The notes under the pieces are model-generated. The model was given only the letters and a program-made list of their open reading frames with translations, was not told the DNA's origin and did no database searches. From NCBI GenBank assembly GCA_030737875.1, contig CM060912.1:208457231-208521230 (forward strand): a stretch of 64,000 nucleotides of DNA, read 5' to 3'. The DNA comes from Allium sativum (taxonomy: Eukaryota; Streptophyta; Magnoliopsida; Asparagales; Amaryllidaceae). Position numbers and translations under genes: made by a program. This document shows positions 36,940 to 49,199 of this stretch, piece by piece (position 1 is the first letter of the stretch; each line of letters opens with the position of its first letter).

Positions 36940-37106
36940 AGATAGATAACTAAGTATTATAAAAATTAACTAATCATTATAAAAAATTAACTAAGCTTAC
37001 TAATTTTATAAAAATTAAGAAGTTTAGTTTATACACGTTAACTAAGTATATAAAAATATAAAATATTACCAAGTATTCTATAATAATAAAAGCAATAATT
37101 AAAAAT
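36940..37106. repeat. ~158-bp AT-rich repeat, right block (one unit)
   Basis: One unit with AACTAAGTATTATAAAAATT, then ATTAAGAAGTTTAGTTTATA and ATTACCAAGTATTCTATAATAATAAAAG. It completes the array interrupted at 32815. Confidence 0.85.
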
Positions 37107-37539
37107 TATGAAAGCATGTCCAATTGCTAACATGAACACATGTGTATAGGTATTGGAGAGGGGCATCGCTGCGCATTTGACTATAATCAGAATATCGTTA
37201 GGCGCTTTTGAAGATTCCTCAACAATTAGACCGCTTGTTGCAACTGATTACGGAGAAAGCGGTAACTTTTAGATGTTCATTTTGTTGGTATTCGGCCAAA
37301 ACATGTTTTATGGATATTTTTTTTTATTTATATATATCGTGACTTTGTTCGACAGATATTGTGTAAATTTAGTTTATGTTGTTATTTTTTTATGAAAATT
37401 ATGTAAAGTTGGTTTATTGATGATGTCTTTGTGTATTAATATTGTGTTATATAATTTGTTGGTAGATATCTATTTACATGCTACTGATATGTATGTGCAT
37501 GAATATTTTGAAACTACCATATGTAAATGCTGTGATAGA
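37107..37539. other. Unassigned sequence before the CACTA end
   Basis: No gene recognised. A 36-codon frame on the plus strand ending with TAG near 37270 (RGIAAHLTIIRISLGAFEDS...) follows an AG-like site, but it is short and unsupported. Confidence 0.3.
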
Positions 37540-37898
37540 TGTAAGAAAACGTTGTGATATGTGGCAAAACGCTGTAGAAAAGGGAAGATGACAACCTTTC
37601 CAAAACAACATAAAACGCTGTATAAACATAAGAAAAACACCATTTGAAACGCTATAGTATGTCAATTTTTTACAGCGTTTTTGTATGTATTGTGATATTT
37701 CCATAGCCTATAACAACTTGCTGGTAGACAACGTTCATCAAAACGCTGTAGTATGTTATTTTTCTACAGCATTTTGGAATGCATTGTGATATTTCCATGA
37801 TCTATTACAACGTGTTGGTAGACAGCGTTCGTCAAAACGCTGTAAAAGGATATAACAACGTTTTTTCAAAGCTGTCAATGGGCATATTTGTTGTAGTG
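37540..37898. mobile_element. CACTA transposon terminus with subterminal repeats
   Basis: Ends TTTGTTGTAGTG at 37898, the reverse complement of CACTACAACAAA, a standard CACTA terminal inverted repeat. The preceding 350 bp hold about ten copies, in both orientations, of AAAACGCTGTA / TACAGCGTTTT and variants, as expected of CACTA subterminal transposase-binding repeats. The element interior must lie to the left. No opposite terminus was found, so it is truncated or its other end was lost. It interrupts the transposase gene at 37899. The antisense frame 37474-37704 is a by-product. Confidence 0.75.
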
Positions 37899-39447
37899 TC
37901 CTTTACAAGTTCATAAATATATTCACTTAACCAAACCGTAGGTGGTCTCAAAGTTGCATGCCTATTAGCTGTAAAATTTTCTTATCTCTTCTAAAAGGAT
38001 GATTAATATGATAAAAACATTAATGACAGTCAAACCATAAAATTTTCTTTTCATGAGGTAAAGAAAATGCTCCTGTTTTTTCATGCAGTAAGGACAAGCT
38101 AGATGACCAGCCGTATACTAACCTGAAAGCATTGCATGCGCAGGAAAATTGCTGATTGTCCACAATAAAGAAGCATTACATGCGCAGGAAAATTGCTGAT
38201 TGTCCACAATAAAGAAGCATTGCATACGCAGGAAAATTGCTGATTGTCCACAATATAGAAGCATTGCATACACAGGAAAATTGATGATTGTCCACAATAA
38301 AGAAGCATACATACAAAAGTTTTTTTTTTTGCGAAATATCATATGTTTCTACTCCTTCTACCATAATTTTTTAAATTCTTTAATCAATGGTTGTAAATAA
38401 ACATCGATTCCTTGCGTTAGAACATCGGGACCAAGGACGACAACCATAAGAAACATATATGGAGTTTTCATACACATCCACAGAAGTAAATTATAAGATG
38501 TGACAATTATAGGTCAGAACGAATATTTAGCACCAAATTGAGAAAATGGTGAAAATCCATCCGTACAAAGACCAAGTCCAATATTATGACTCAATGCAAA
38601 ATTGGGATACTTCTGGTCAAAATGCTTCTTTGCTTTCCCATCAGCTGGGTGTGTTAATGTACCTTCTTCCTGTGTTCTCACACTATGTCATCTCATATGT
38701 TGCGCGATTACAGAAGATGCATATAAACTTTGAAGTCTACGAGTAATAGATAAATAATGCTTACGTTTATACAGTACTTTTTCCCTTTTTCTTTCTTGGT
38801 TTGTATCTTTCCTGATTACCAATTTTACAATTCTTAAGGTTGATATCTTCCTTCCAAAATAGTATGCAACCATTTATATATATATATATATTATATGGTA
38901 AATCAAAAGCCTACATCATTTTATTACTTTATAATGATTTTCACACATTAAATTATTGGGAGCCATATGCCGCTTCGTAGCTTGTAAAACAGTTGTAAAT
39001 CCAGCTTGTGTGAGATGGTATTTAGATTTCATTGCAATGTATTTAGCAGTTACTGATAATGGGATTCCGCTTTTACAGCCTTCCCAAAGGGTTTTCTTTG
39101 CGACATCTAATAAATCAAATATTCTTTGGCTCCAATATCTGGTTCTTCTTCAGCATTACCATTGTCGTTGGTAAATTGTGGAATAGAGAACATTGAGCGT
39201 GCAATATCTTCAATCATATGTTTTACATGATTCGTCGTAGCAAGTTCATTATTCACTACCTCCTCAGCTTGTACATAAGTAGATGCTAATTGTTCTCCAT
39301 GACGATCCCAAACCAAATAGTTCGGCACAAAACCATACTGATGCAAATGAACTCTAACCATTTGCAGTATCAAATGCTTTAATAATTTGCATCTACAACA
39401 TGGATAACGGATTTCATCATCATTTCCGTTGTTACTTAAAGCAAAAT
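37899..39447 (-). pseudogene. CACTA (TNP2-type) transposase, broken and truncated
   Basis: Reading right to left on the minus strand across several frames, segments match the plant TNP2 transposase in order. These are: a Cys pair (YPCCRCK, ~39400) and VRVHLHQYGFVPNYLVWDRHGE-like transposase-associated domain (39290-39360); an EYFDLL..WEGC-type stretch (39000-39110); CILFWKED (~38850); HPADGKAKKHFDQKYPNFA (~38620); GLCTDGFSPF (~38560); LLWMCMKTPY..GPDVLTQGIDVYLQPLIKEF (38350-38490); the LLWTI.NFPA.AML block (38120-38340); LACPYC (~38095); and NHPFRR (~38000). The ORF suffers a 1-base loss near 39115, a (TA)n tract at 38873-38895, in-frame stops, and a 44-bp tandem expansion. LARD-B cuts its N-terminal side and a CACTA terminus its C-terminal side. 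Confidence 0.85.
38129..38312. repeat. 44-bp tandem repeat inside the transposase exon
   Basis: Four full units plus part of a fifth start at 38129, 38173, 38217, 38261 and 38305. Each reads GCATTGCAT(G/A)CGCAGGAAAA then TTGCTGATTGTCCACAATAAAGAA with few changes. On the minus strand one frame of a unit encodes LLWTI.NFPA.AML, which occurs once in intact TNP2 transposases. Because 44 is not a multiple of three, successive copies fall into different frames, which explains the three overlapping antisense frames here. Confidence 0.95.
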
Positions 39448-42400
39448 CGTAATAACACGTCTTTTCAGAACCAATTTAAAATTTTGATTTAAGCTATTTT
39501 AAGGAATATGCGAATATAAATTGCTTATTTTTGCTAAATAAAATATGAGAATAATTTTAAAATTAGTTTTTATATTTTATTTGACTTAAAACAAACCCAG
39601 TAAAATTATTCAAATGATTTATAAGTTTTGTTTTTGAAAATTTTGAAAATTAGATTTTCAAAATCATCGTCTCGCCCTTAAAAAGTGAAATTTTTCTAGG
39701 AAGCTCAGAATTCGACGAGACCAATTTTGTTGGATTCATAATGACAAACCATTTTTGAGTTCCAAAATGTGCGTCGAACTGAGTCAGTATGTGGCTGTGC
39801 GCGATAAAACAGTTCAGGATAAAACAAGCGATCAGTTTACAAAGGAACATTATTGAGACGAACTCAGAATTCGATTACTTTTTTTTTGGATTCATATCTC
39901 CAAATAACGGTTAAATCCAAAATGCCATAATTTTTTGAGTTAGTGTGTGGGCGTACAAGAAGAAAAGGTATGCTAAAATCGCAATTTTGAAGCTAATTTG
40001 TGCAATTTTACAAAGGAACATTATTGAAACGACCTCAGAATTCAACGAAACTTCTTTAATTGAATCCGTAGCATCGAATAATGGTAAAATTACAAAGTTC
40101 ATGATTTTTAGAATTAGTATGTGGCCGGGGGTGATTTTTAAAGTGTAAAACAGACAATATTTTGACTTTAAAAATTCGTTGTTTGTGCATAAGGACTCGG
40201 AATTCAATGAAACCAGTTTCTTTGGGTCCGTAATGTCAAAGAGTAGCTGCATGTCAATTTTCATTGAAAACGGGATTCGTAGGTGACCACACAGATTTTT
40301 TAATGATGAAAATGAGCGATATTTGAGTATAATAAAATACAGAGGCATTAGAAAAATAATGAGACTTCACTATAAGATGTCCTAAACTCCCCAAAACCCA
40401 AACCATTCACAAAACAACCGCAACCCCCTTTTCTAAACCTGAATGCAACTTCTAAAATCCATAACAAATCAAAGAAAATTCTACACATTGCAAAGCTTAG
40501 ATCTTTGAACTTGTATGAGTGTAGGCTTCCACATATATCAATTTGGTTGTGTTTGGTGAAGATTTTGTATGCCTAAAAATTAGCAACATGCATTTTTTAT
40601 GTATGCGAGCTAGGATTGATGATTTCTTTAAATAGATGCAACGATGCATGAATTCAAGATTGCGTTGGTATTTAGGAGGCAAAATAGCACATTGTGGCAA
40701 AGTTTGAAGCGATTTGGTGCCAAAAAGTGTCGGGAAGTTTGATCCACCATATGTTTGAGGGTTGGAGTGAAGATTTTTGGGGAAGAGGGGCTTGAATTTG
40801 AGATTCATGGTGTTGAGATTGAGGAGGAGAAGAAGGAAGGAGAATGGTGTTTACGGTTTCTGATTTCGTTGAGAAACGAGTGAGAATGGATGTCATGAAG
40901 GTTGCATGAAGATGGACATGGGAGGGGCTGTGTTATACGTGAGCTTTCGAGAGGGAGAAGAGATTAGAGTGGGTAATTAGAAAGGATTAAGGTAATTAAT
41001 TAATTAATTAATTATGTTAATGACATATATGTACGTGAAACTTGAAAAATGCATAACTTTTTCATACGAATTCGAAATTCAAGGAAACTAGATCCGTTGA
41101 ACCGTTTCGACGAGAGCTTTGCAATAAAACTGATTTGGAGAGATTTTGGAGATTGTCTCAATTTTTGATGGAGGAAAATGTCATATTCGATCAATCGATC
41201 GCTTGGCGATATTTAGCGACAAAACAATGAAGGTGAGAACTCTCTCACTCAAATCATTTTTGTTGCGTCATTATATCATAGGTTGTAGATGGCGCTTAGT
41301 AGCTCCTGACACTATTTCTTGCAAACCATGGTTGATTTTTGGGTTGTGACTGTGATTATGAACTGATGGTTGATGATTGATATTGTGTATGGCGCGAGCC
41401 AGTATAAGGAGAGGGATAATGCTAAACATTATTCTGGTTCTAATATTGCACCGTTATAATGCTGAATTTTTCTAAAACTAAAATGTATAAATTATTTGTA
41501 TAAAAGGTATATAAAATTTTCATAAAACAAATTGAAACAAATATTCATTTACAAGTCGGACGGCTTGTTTATGTACACCTATTTAACTAATATTGATTGG
41601 GACGATAAATTTTACACATCGCCCAACTGCACAAATAATAATCAATATTTGTTGGTTGGAACCCCACACAGATATTGTGATGATATTTGACATACACTAA
41701 TCCCAATATTTTGTTGTATGTCAATCGATGGGTTAATAGGCTGTGAAGAGCGTTATTTATTTATTTTAATGCTGATACAGTTGTTAATTGCACTTTGGAT
41801 TATGTTTGAATGGTTAATGATTATTTATCATGATAGTTGAATACATGCGATGTATGAAATCCATATAACTGAAACTATATGGTAACTGATTGAGTCACAT
41901 TCCGATTCAAAAACAAAGAATATTTTAAAATAATGAATATTCTAAAATAAGGAATATTTTAAAATAATATTCAGTGAATAATCAAAATGTGATTTTGATG
42001 TCCGATTTTGGATGGACATGAAAATATATAAGTATATATGAAGTCGGGTTAAGTATAGAAATGCTATTTTAATTCGAACAGATTTTTATATCGATTTTAT
42101 TCATTTTATAATGAATATCGAAAAGAATTGATTTCAAAACCTGATATTTTGAAAATATTTTCATTTTAATGTTATAATGATTAGAATATTCAATTTTGAT
42201 TTAAAATTCAAAATGTATTTGAAATCGTTTTAAAATGAATTTATAAACGATTTATAAAATACGTTTTGGATTGAAATTGACAATATATATTATATATATA
42301 ATGGTTTGAATAGAACGCGCCGCGCAGTGGCCGTTCACGAATTTCGACCATTAACTTCAAATTGATGTAACGGGAGATCCGACCGTCGAATTCTCCTAAA

Positions 42401-44342
42401 ACCAGAACCGTTGGGTTCGTATCAAAAAGAGATTTCCAATGAATATAACAGTTTTGAAATCTAACGGTTGGATTTGGAATTATGTCCAAATCAATTTCAG
42501 AAAAGGTCCTATGAATGCAGTACGGTAGTCGATATTGGAAATCGACTGTAAGGGCCTCAATAAAACTACTAAAAATATGGAAAAATTGTGTAAAATCATA
42601 ATAAATGATCTGGAAATAGTTTGGGTGAAAAATTCCATATTTGAAAAGATAAAAGACATTTTTATCAAAATGAACTAGTTATTAACTAGAATAATAATCC
42701 AATTATTTTTTAGGAATAATAAATTGGATTGAAAATGGGTTTTAAAATAATCAGAATTTTTCCAACGTATGAATCAGAATGGTTTTGAATGGAAATAATC
42801 TTCGGAATATTTCGGTATTGGATTCCGTGATTATACGGATATTGTTGAGGAATTTGGAAGATATACATATCGTTATTCCCAACGAGATATTTGTTGGTTT
42901 CAGAATTTGATATTGAATATAAGCCGATATAATTTCTATTTAGAGCCTTGTATTTAATATTATTTGGATTTTGGGTTTGTCGTGAAAGGTGTTATTAATA
43001 ACACTGTTCTTAAACCCAGTTGAGAAAAGAATAAATATTTTAATTAAGATTTAGACAAGTTTACAAATTAATTAGTATTTAATTAGAATTGAATTGAAAT
43101 TGGATTTGGGTTTATCGTGAGCGGTGTTTTAAATAACACTTTTTCTTTAACCCAATTAACAGTAAAGAGATGATTTGGAATTTATAAATCTTTTAAATAA
43201 GATTAATGTAATTTTCCAAAGTAAAGTTTTCCAATTAAATGAATTAAATAGGAGTTGAATGGAGTTCGATTTAGTAATAATCGAGATGAGATTCTGTAAA
43301 GGAAGGTTGTTACTATATATGGAATTTAAAAGGCTTTGCCGTTATTCCATTTATATTATTAGTCTGATACGGGAATTTATATCGATTATATACAGTTATG
43401 ATTTCCGTGTAGATTCCATTTTAATGGAAGAGGATTTTAGGTTTATCGTGAATGATGTTTTAAATGACATTGGTTCCTTAACCCAGTTAAATGCAGCATT
43501 AATTTTCCTAAAAGTTGAATAATCATAAAGTAATGATTTTTGGATATTAAAACCAAGTTGGAGTTTTAATGAATCTTTAATTAGATTGGAATGTGAATAA
43601 GATAATTAAATTTATCGAATTCATGAAATGATCGAGAATGGAGTACCACCAGTTTTACTCCAGGCGATAGTTTAATCTTTAATTAGATTTGAACGTGAAA
43701 TGGTAATTAAGTTTACCAATAACACCGTGTGTGTTAGATATGGGGTACTACCAGTTTTGCTCCATGGGATGAGTAGGTGGGGATTGGGATTAATAAATTA
43801 AATGATTACTTCGGTAAGGCGATAATCCCGACTAGTTTTATAAACCTTAATTTGGTTTAGAATTGTGGAAAGATAAAACAAATCTTTCGAAATTGATATC
43901 CAAAGGAAGATTAAAGAGAAAATTTAAAAGAATTTATCTTTGATAAAATTAATGGGAACCTTTCCCTAAAGATATGAATATTTGAATAAAAGAATATTCT
44001 GAATTGGAATGAGGCGTATGATGTGTTTTTATAGCACTTGATTATAAGATACACGAGTTATTCGGAAAGACCGGGTTCAACCCATTCTGAATAACTGATA
44101 CAACGATTAAATGTCGAAGATATGAAGACGGTGGTTGAAGACCGGAGATCTTCACATCGTTTGGATGATTACTAATGTCTTGATTGGGATGTACACCCAA
44201 GACAAGGTAATAAGTGGTGATCGTCCATACATACTTGGAGATCGACTGGATATGTGAGGGTCTCTCTCCTGTAATGGACATATGGGACGAGGATTAAGGT
44301 GCCTTCGGTTTCGTTCAGACCCATAACAGATATGCTAATAGA

Positions 44343-44347
44343 TAGTG
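44343..44347. repeat. TSD of the chromovirus (left)
   Basis: TAGTG; identical to 55466-55470. Confidence 0.95.
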
Positions 44348-46872
44348 TGTAACACCCCACATCCATTAATGTCACTCACAAAGGGAATGCATTAACTTCC
44401 ATGGAGGTTTTAAGTGAATATAGAACAGTAAAATTACAACAAGACAGATATAAAATAGTACTTGGAAATTCAAAAACTTTATTTCATTGTAGCAGAAGTC
44501 AAAACATGTTTGATTACATCATAACACCATATTCAATGTCAAGTACAATATCTATCTTGATAAAACAAGTACATAATCCCATTACATGAATAGCCATTAA
44601 AAAGAAAGATAACAAGCTGGACTTTACTTCAACAGTCCAAGCTTTCCAGAAGATAAGCGATCCAACTAGACTCCACTAGAACTTGGCCCAACCTACGGAC
44701 CTGAAGGGAGAAAAAGGATGGAAAAGGGGTGGGGGTCAGACATAAAGTCTGGCGAGTATGACAATTCTAACAATACTATTATCAAAATAACTGGACTAAG
44801 ACATAAGCTGGAAAACAAGAAAATGTCTATGAAGAGCAGATTAAGGACATAGACAATCGCTAAAGGCAACATTATAGGCGCTCCTAAATACTAAAGGATA
44901 AACACTATACTGCACCACACCAGTCACCCTAAAGATTCATCCCACTTAGCTTCACTTAGAAACTTTCCCAATGGCTTTACGTACCCCTAGCTGACTACAT
45001 AGGTGCCGCCTGCACCTATCTCAACTAGGTGTACCCTACTTCCCATTATTCGATCGGCTCCCTAACTCGTAGATACCCGTGCTGGCCCCACAGTGGGGTG
45101 TATCACTCCCCTAAAGTGGCAACCTGATACAACGGACATGCACGGCTTATACCTACACGATGCAACAACGTCTTACCTACCAGCCCGGGTCCACACACGC
45201 ATATGAAACCCGTTGGACTTGCGTTGCCACCGCTCCCTGTTTTGGCCTCTTATAGTCAAACCCAGTATGCGTGTCCCGTCCTCGACTTGGGTCGAGCCCA
45301 CAAAGATGCGTTTTGGGATACTGGTTGAAATGGGCCCCCACTATTTACCACAAGCATTCCACCTAAGCTTGTCCCCATTAGTCCATCCCACTTAACCCAC
45401 TTAGTCATGTTCATTTACATGTGTGTTTGGTTAAGTCTAATCGTATTTCAAATGCCTCAAAAGGCAACCACCAGATTCCTCATGCCACCCAAGGCACCTA
45501 CTTAACCCCATGTCCCACCTTACATGATTATCTGGTTAAGTATTTCTTAGTTCATTAAGGCCATAACCTCATAAAGACCTCTCACATTAGACTGGCATTT
45601 ATGGCAGCTGGATTTGCCGGGCAGGTCCGGGCAGTCTTACACCATAAAAGAGTCTAACCTCGTGTCTTTACAACTGTTATGCTTTAGTTTGGGCCTAGGA
45701 CCTCTCACATTGGGCCGACATTTGTGACTACTGGATTTGCCGGGCGGGTCCGGGCAGGTTTACATCACAAACGGGTCCAACCTCGTGTCCTAAGCATTGA
45801 TTATTAATAATAATCCACTTTCCCCCAATTTTAATAATTCCCTACTTGAATTATTAATTACTTCCAATTTTTAACAATGTCCATTATTGACTCAATTATG
45901 GACATTCATTCATGGTATGCAACATCTTACAAAATTGCACCCAATTTATTAATTCCTAATATTACCCCTACCCCACGTTTGAACGTTTATTCGCAAAATA
46001 TATGTTAGACTCGAATAGCCTAACTCATGGCATAAAAGAGATTATAATAATAACAACATGTATATGTGACCAAATGAATCATAATAAGGGGTGAAACTTG
46101 CATATGTCCAACTTGCATAGATTATACATGTCATGGACCTAAAGGTGTCAACTTGTTCAAAATTCACCTAATATGATCTCAATCAATTTTCATAAACTTA
46201 CATATGAACATGTGTGAATCAACATCATCTAATTTTTTAACAACATGGTTTTATATGGGTACACCTAACTCAATAGGCAAATTCCCATAATCAAGTTTTA
46301 TTTAATTATAGTTTCAAGTTTATGGGTACACCTAACCTAATAGGCAAATTCCCATAAACAAGATCCATTTAAATTAAGAGAAAAAAAAACATAAATTTAA
46401 GCATGATCCAACAACATCATGATTTTTCAACATAATATAGCATGATTTATAACATGGCATAGTATGATAGTATAACATAGCTTGACATGATTCTCAACAT
46501 AGCACAACATAGCATAAGAGAATTTACAACATAGCATGACATAGCATATATAATTTACATCATATGACAACCTAATAACATAATAAGAGATCCACAATAT
46601 ATAGAATTTACAATTACAAATCACATGACTTTCTTGTGATCCACTCATAACTGAGTCAAATTAGTTTGTAATAGTCTTGTGAGAATCATCATACTCACCA
46701 ACAAAAGAAAAGAATTAGAGAAAGAGAGATCTTTTGATTTGATTTGTGTAGATTTAGTTGTAGATGATTAGGCTTCCTCTTCTTAGTTTGTGACGGCTAT
46801 GCTGAACTCCATGGCAGCAGCATGACGGTAGCTTCTCTAATTTTACAAGTGATTTAGGTCTAGGGTCTACCC

Positions 46873-46884
46873 ACTTATTTATAG
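46873..46884 (-). promoter_or_regulatory. TATA-like box, 3' LTR
   Basis: Minus strand CTATAAATAAGT, about 450 bp from the LTR's 5' end. The copy in the 5' LTR is at 55009-55020. Confidence 0.5.
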
Positions 46885-47111
46885 ATTTTAGAATTCATTT
46901 AGGCCATTAGATTTAACCTAGAAATAACCGCAGCCATTCAGACAAGATGGGGTTTATCTTGTTGACTCAGCAATGAGTCAGAAGTGACTCAGCAAACACT
47001 CAGCATATTAATAAACTTCTATTCATGTCATAAATATATATATATATTTTCTACAATGTACATATTAGATACATCCCCCTTTACTTATTATTGTTTTTAT
47101 ATACATATTAG

Positions 47112-47307
47112 ATACATCCCCTCTCTCACACACTTATTAATATTTTTATATTCATATTAGATACATCCCCTCTCTTGCACACTTATTAATATTTTTATAT
47201 TCATATTAGATACATCCCCTCTCTTACACACTTATTAATATTTTTATATTCATATTAGATACATCCCCTCTCTTACACACTTATTAATATTTTAGCAACT
47301 TTAGTGT
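47112..47307. repeat. 49-bp tandem repeat at the LTR start (3' LTR)
   Basis: Four units begin ATACATCCCCTCTCT at 47112, 47161, 47210 and 47259, exactly 49 bp apart, close to the LTR's 5' edge. The same array lies at 55246-55441 in the other LTR. Confidence 0.92.
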
Positions 47308-47331
47308 TAATAGAAAATTCGGGGTGTTACA

Positions 47332-47347
47332 TTCTCCCCTCCTTTTA
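47332..47347 (-). other. Polypurine tract of the chromovirus
   Basis: Minus strand TAAAAGGAGGGGAGAA directly before TGTAACACCCC of the 3' LTR. Confidence 0.93.
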
Positions 47348-47910
47348 GGATTTCGTCCCCGAAATCTTCAAGTCTGGAAGAATGTATATCCTACCATCCA
47401 AACGTCCATCTACTCATCCATCATACACAGGCATCCATTGTCCTTAAAAGACTTCTAATGCTTTATGATCATATGCAAGTGTGTGTACATGTCCTTACCT
47501 AATGCGAAATCAGGCGGTCTACTGATTCAGTTGACCTCCTTAATGCAAATTATGTAAGTGTCATGAATCCATTATGTATGCAAAAGATCCTAATTGCTTA
47601 CATACTACTTCTATATGCGTGCACACCCATTCAACCGAATGCAACATCCATATGATGGTACAACCATTATACATCCATTATACTAAATACATCCATATAT
47701 ATGCAATATGCAATATGAAGTGACTGACCCGATCTAGTGCCTAAAGTGTGTGTATATATGCATCCACGAGAAACCACTAGCAAACACTTGCATCCATTTT
47801 GCATCCATCATACATAACATGTCTCAAACACATGTTTCAACCATAGGGTTATCCTAACTAAAGGTCAAAGATACTAATGAGAGGACATACTAAAGATAAG
47901 ATAAGATAAG
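47348..47910 (-). other. Non-coding 3' region of the chromovirus
   Basis: About 560 bp between the chromodomain stop and the PPT. AT-rich, no frame seen. Confidence 0.6.
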
Positions 47911-48092
47911 CTAAGCGATAAAGGAGAAATTAAAAGACATACCCTCAAAAAGAAAATGGTACAACGAACGCATCTTCTCTTCTGTCTCCCAAGTTGCGTT
48001 GCTCTCATCATTTCCCCATTGCACTTTAACCAGTCTGACCTCTCGATTCCTCAAATTTTTGATCTCCGACCCAAGAATGCATGTAGGAGCTC
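47911..48092 (-). CDS. Chromodomain at the integrase C-terminus (out of frame)
   Basis: In the frame adjacent to the integrase frame the minus strand encodes [20 protein letters not shown], then W, then NATWE..EKMRSLYHFLF, ending at TAG 47911-47913. This is the group II-type chromodomain of plant chromoviruses, thought to steer integration towards particular chromatin. The upstream integrase frame reaches this point but shifts by one base near 48092 (QLDE then A-P-T-C expected) and stops at 48051. The fusion is therefore broken by a single-base difference. Confidence 0.85.
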
Positions 48093-49199
48093 GTCTAATT
48101 GTTGCTCTATTTCCACCTCTTTAAGCAAGCTCGGCTCTACCACCTCCGCGGTCTTGTGCAAACACTTCCTCAAATGTGATACATGGAATACGTCGTGTAC
48201 TCCACTAAGTTTCTCAGGCAACTCCACCCTATATGCCATCTTCCCAATCCTGTCTTTTACAGGAAACGGCCCTACAAACCTTGGTGCTAATTTCCCCACG
48301 GACCCAAAGCGAACAACATTCTGTAACGGAGATACTTTGATAAAAACCATGTCCCCAATGTCAAACTCAAGATCTGTCCTCCTCTTATCAGCATACGATT
48401 TTTGCCTATCTTGTGCTGCTTTCATCCTCCTTCGAATCAACTCAATCTTCTCCGAGGTTTCCCTAACCATATCGGGCCCAAGTAGGATTTTATCGGTAGA
48501 TTCCCACCAACATGTAGGCGAACGGCAAGGCCTTCCATAAAGAGCTTCGAAAGGTGCCATGCCAATACTAGACTGAAAGCTATTGTTATATGCGAATTCT
48601 ACTAACGGAAGGTGCTCTTCCCATGTACCCCCAAAGTCTAGGATACAAAGCCTTAAAAGATCCTCTAGAATGCGATTCACCCTCTCGGTCTGGCCGTCTG
48701 TCTGAGGATGATATGCGGTGCTCAAACATAGCTGAGTCCCTACCACCTCTTGTAAACTCTTCCAAAATTCGCTAGTAAAGATGGGGTCACGGTCGCTTAC
48801 TATACTAGAAGGAATACCGTGCAAACGAACTATCTCCTTAATGTATACAGAAGCCAACCACGGAGCAGTCCTCTTACTTTTCACGGGAATAAAATGGGCG
48901 CTTTTAGTAAGTCTATCTACTATAACCCAAATCCCCGTGTTACCCTTCCTTGATCTTGGTAAACCATCCACAAAATCCATTGAGATGCTTTCCCATTTCC
49001 ATAGTGGAACTTCTAATGGGTGAAGCAACCCACCGGGTTTCTTTTGTTCTGCTTTAACTCGTTGGCGCACCAAGCATCTAGCGACGTACTCGGCCACATC
49101 CTTTTTCATACCCGCCCAAAAGAAAACTCGCTTCATATCTTTGTACATCTTATCCCCGCCGGGATGAATGGTCATTTTTTGAGCGATGAGCATCATCAA
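48051..49199 (-). CDS. Integrase (core and C-terminal part)
   Basis: A 382-codon frame. The zinc-binding HHCC domain is split: its first His (AHRSK) ends the upstream frame, and [10 protein letters not shown] supplies the second. The Cys pair reads RCLVRQ, so the second Cys (residue 45) is Arg. The DDE core looks intact: D75 (SMDF), D136 (VSDRDP) and E172 (GQTERVNR), with 35 residues between the last two. [13 protein letters not shown] and the [17 protein letters not shown] region follow, with [11 protein letters not shown]. The frame ends at TGA 48051 without the chromodomain. Antisense frames across here (47956-48540 and others) are shadows. Confidence 0.93.
   Translation of the reverse strand: MMMLIAQKMTIHPGGDKMYKDMKRVFFWAGMKKDVAEYVARCLVRQRVKAEQKKPGGLLHPLEVPLWKWESISMDFVDGLPRSRKGNTGIWVIVDRLTKSAHFIPVKSKRTAPWLASVYIKEIVRLHGIPSSIVSDRDPIFTSEFWKSLQEVVGTQLCLSTAYHPQTDGQTERVNRILEDLLRLCILDFGGTWEEHLPLVEFAYNNSFQSSIGMAPFEALYGRPCRSPTCWWESTDKILLGPDMVRETSEKIELIRRRMKAAQDRQKSYADKRRTDLEFDIGDMVFIKVSPLQNVVRFGSVGKLAPRFVGPFPVKDRIGKMAYRVELPEKLSGVHDVFHVSHLRKCLHKTAEVVEPSLLKEVEIEQQLDELLHAFLGRRSKI

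Larger units (their letters stand above)
44348..47331 (-). repeat. 3' LTR of the chromovirus
   Basis: Plus strand TGTAACACCCCACATCC to GAAAATTCGGGGTGTTACA; terminal inverted repeat TGTAACACCCC. 2984 bp, against 2979 bp for the other LTR. Only scattered substitutions are visible (for example near 44697 and 45306). Confidence 0.96.

Noticed and set aside
38100..38312. Three overlapping ~60-75-residue antisense frames with repeated Cys/Trp motifs
   Set aside because: They are one 44-bp repeat read in three frames within a dead transposase.
39911..40348. 145-residue minus-strand frame in the LARD-B LTR
   Set aside because: The counterpart in the 3' LTR (58441-58737) is shorter with frame differences; composition is that of AT-rich LTR.
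47956..48540. 194-residue plus-strand frame
   Set aside because: Antisense to the integrase and chromodomain; no independent support. The same holds for frames at 48590-49570 and 51384-52371 on the plus strand.
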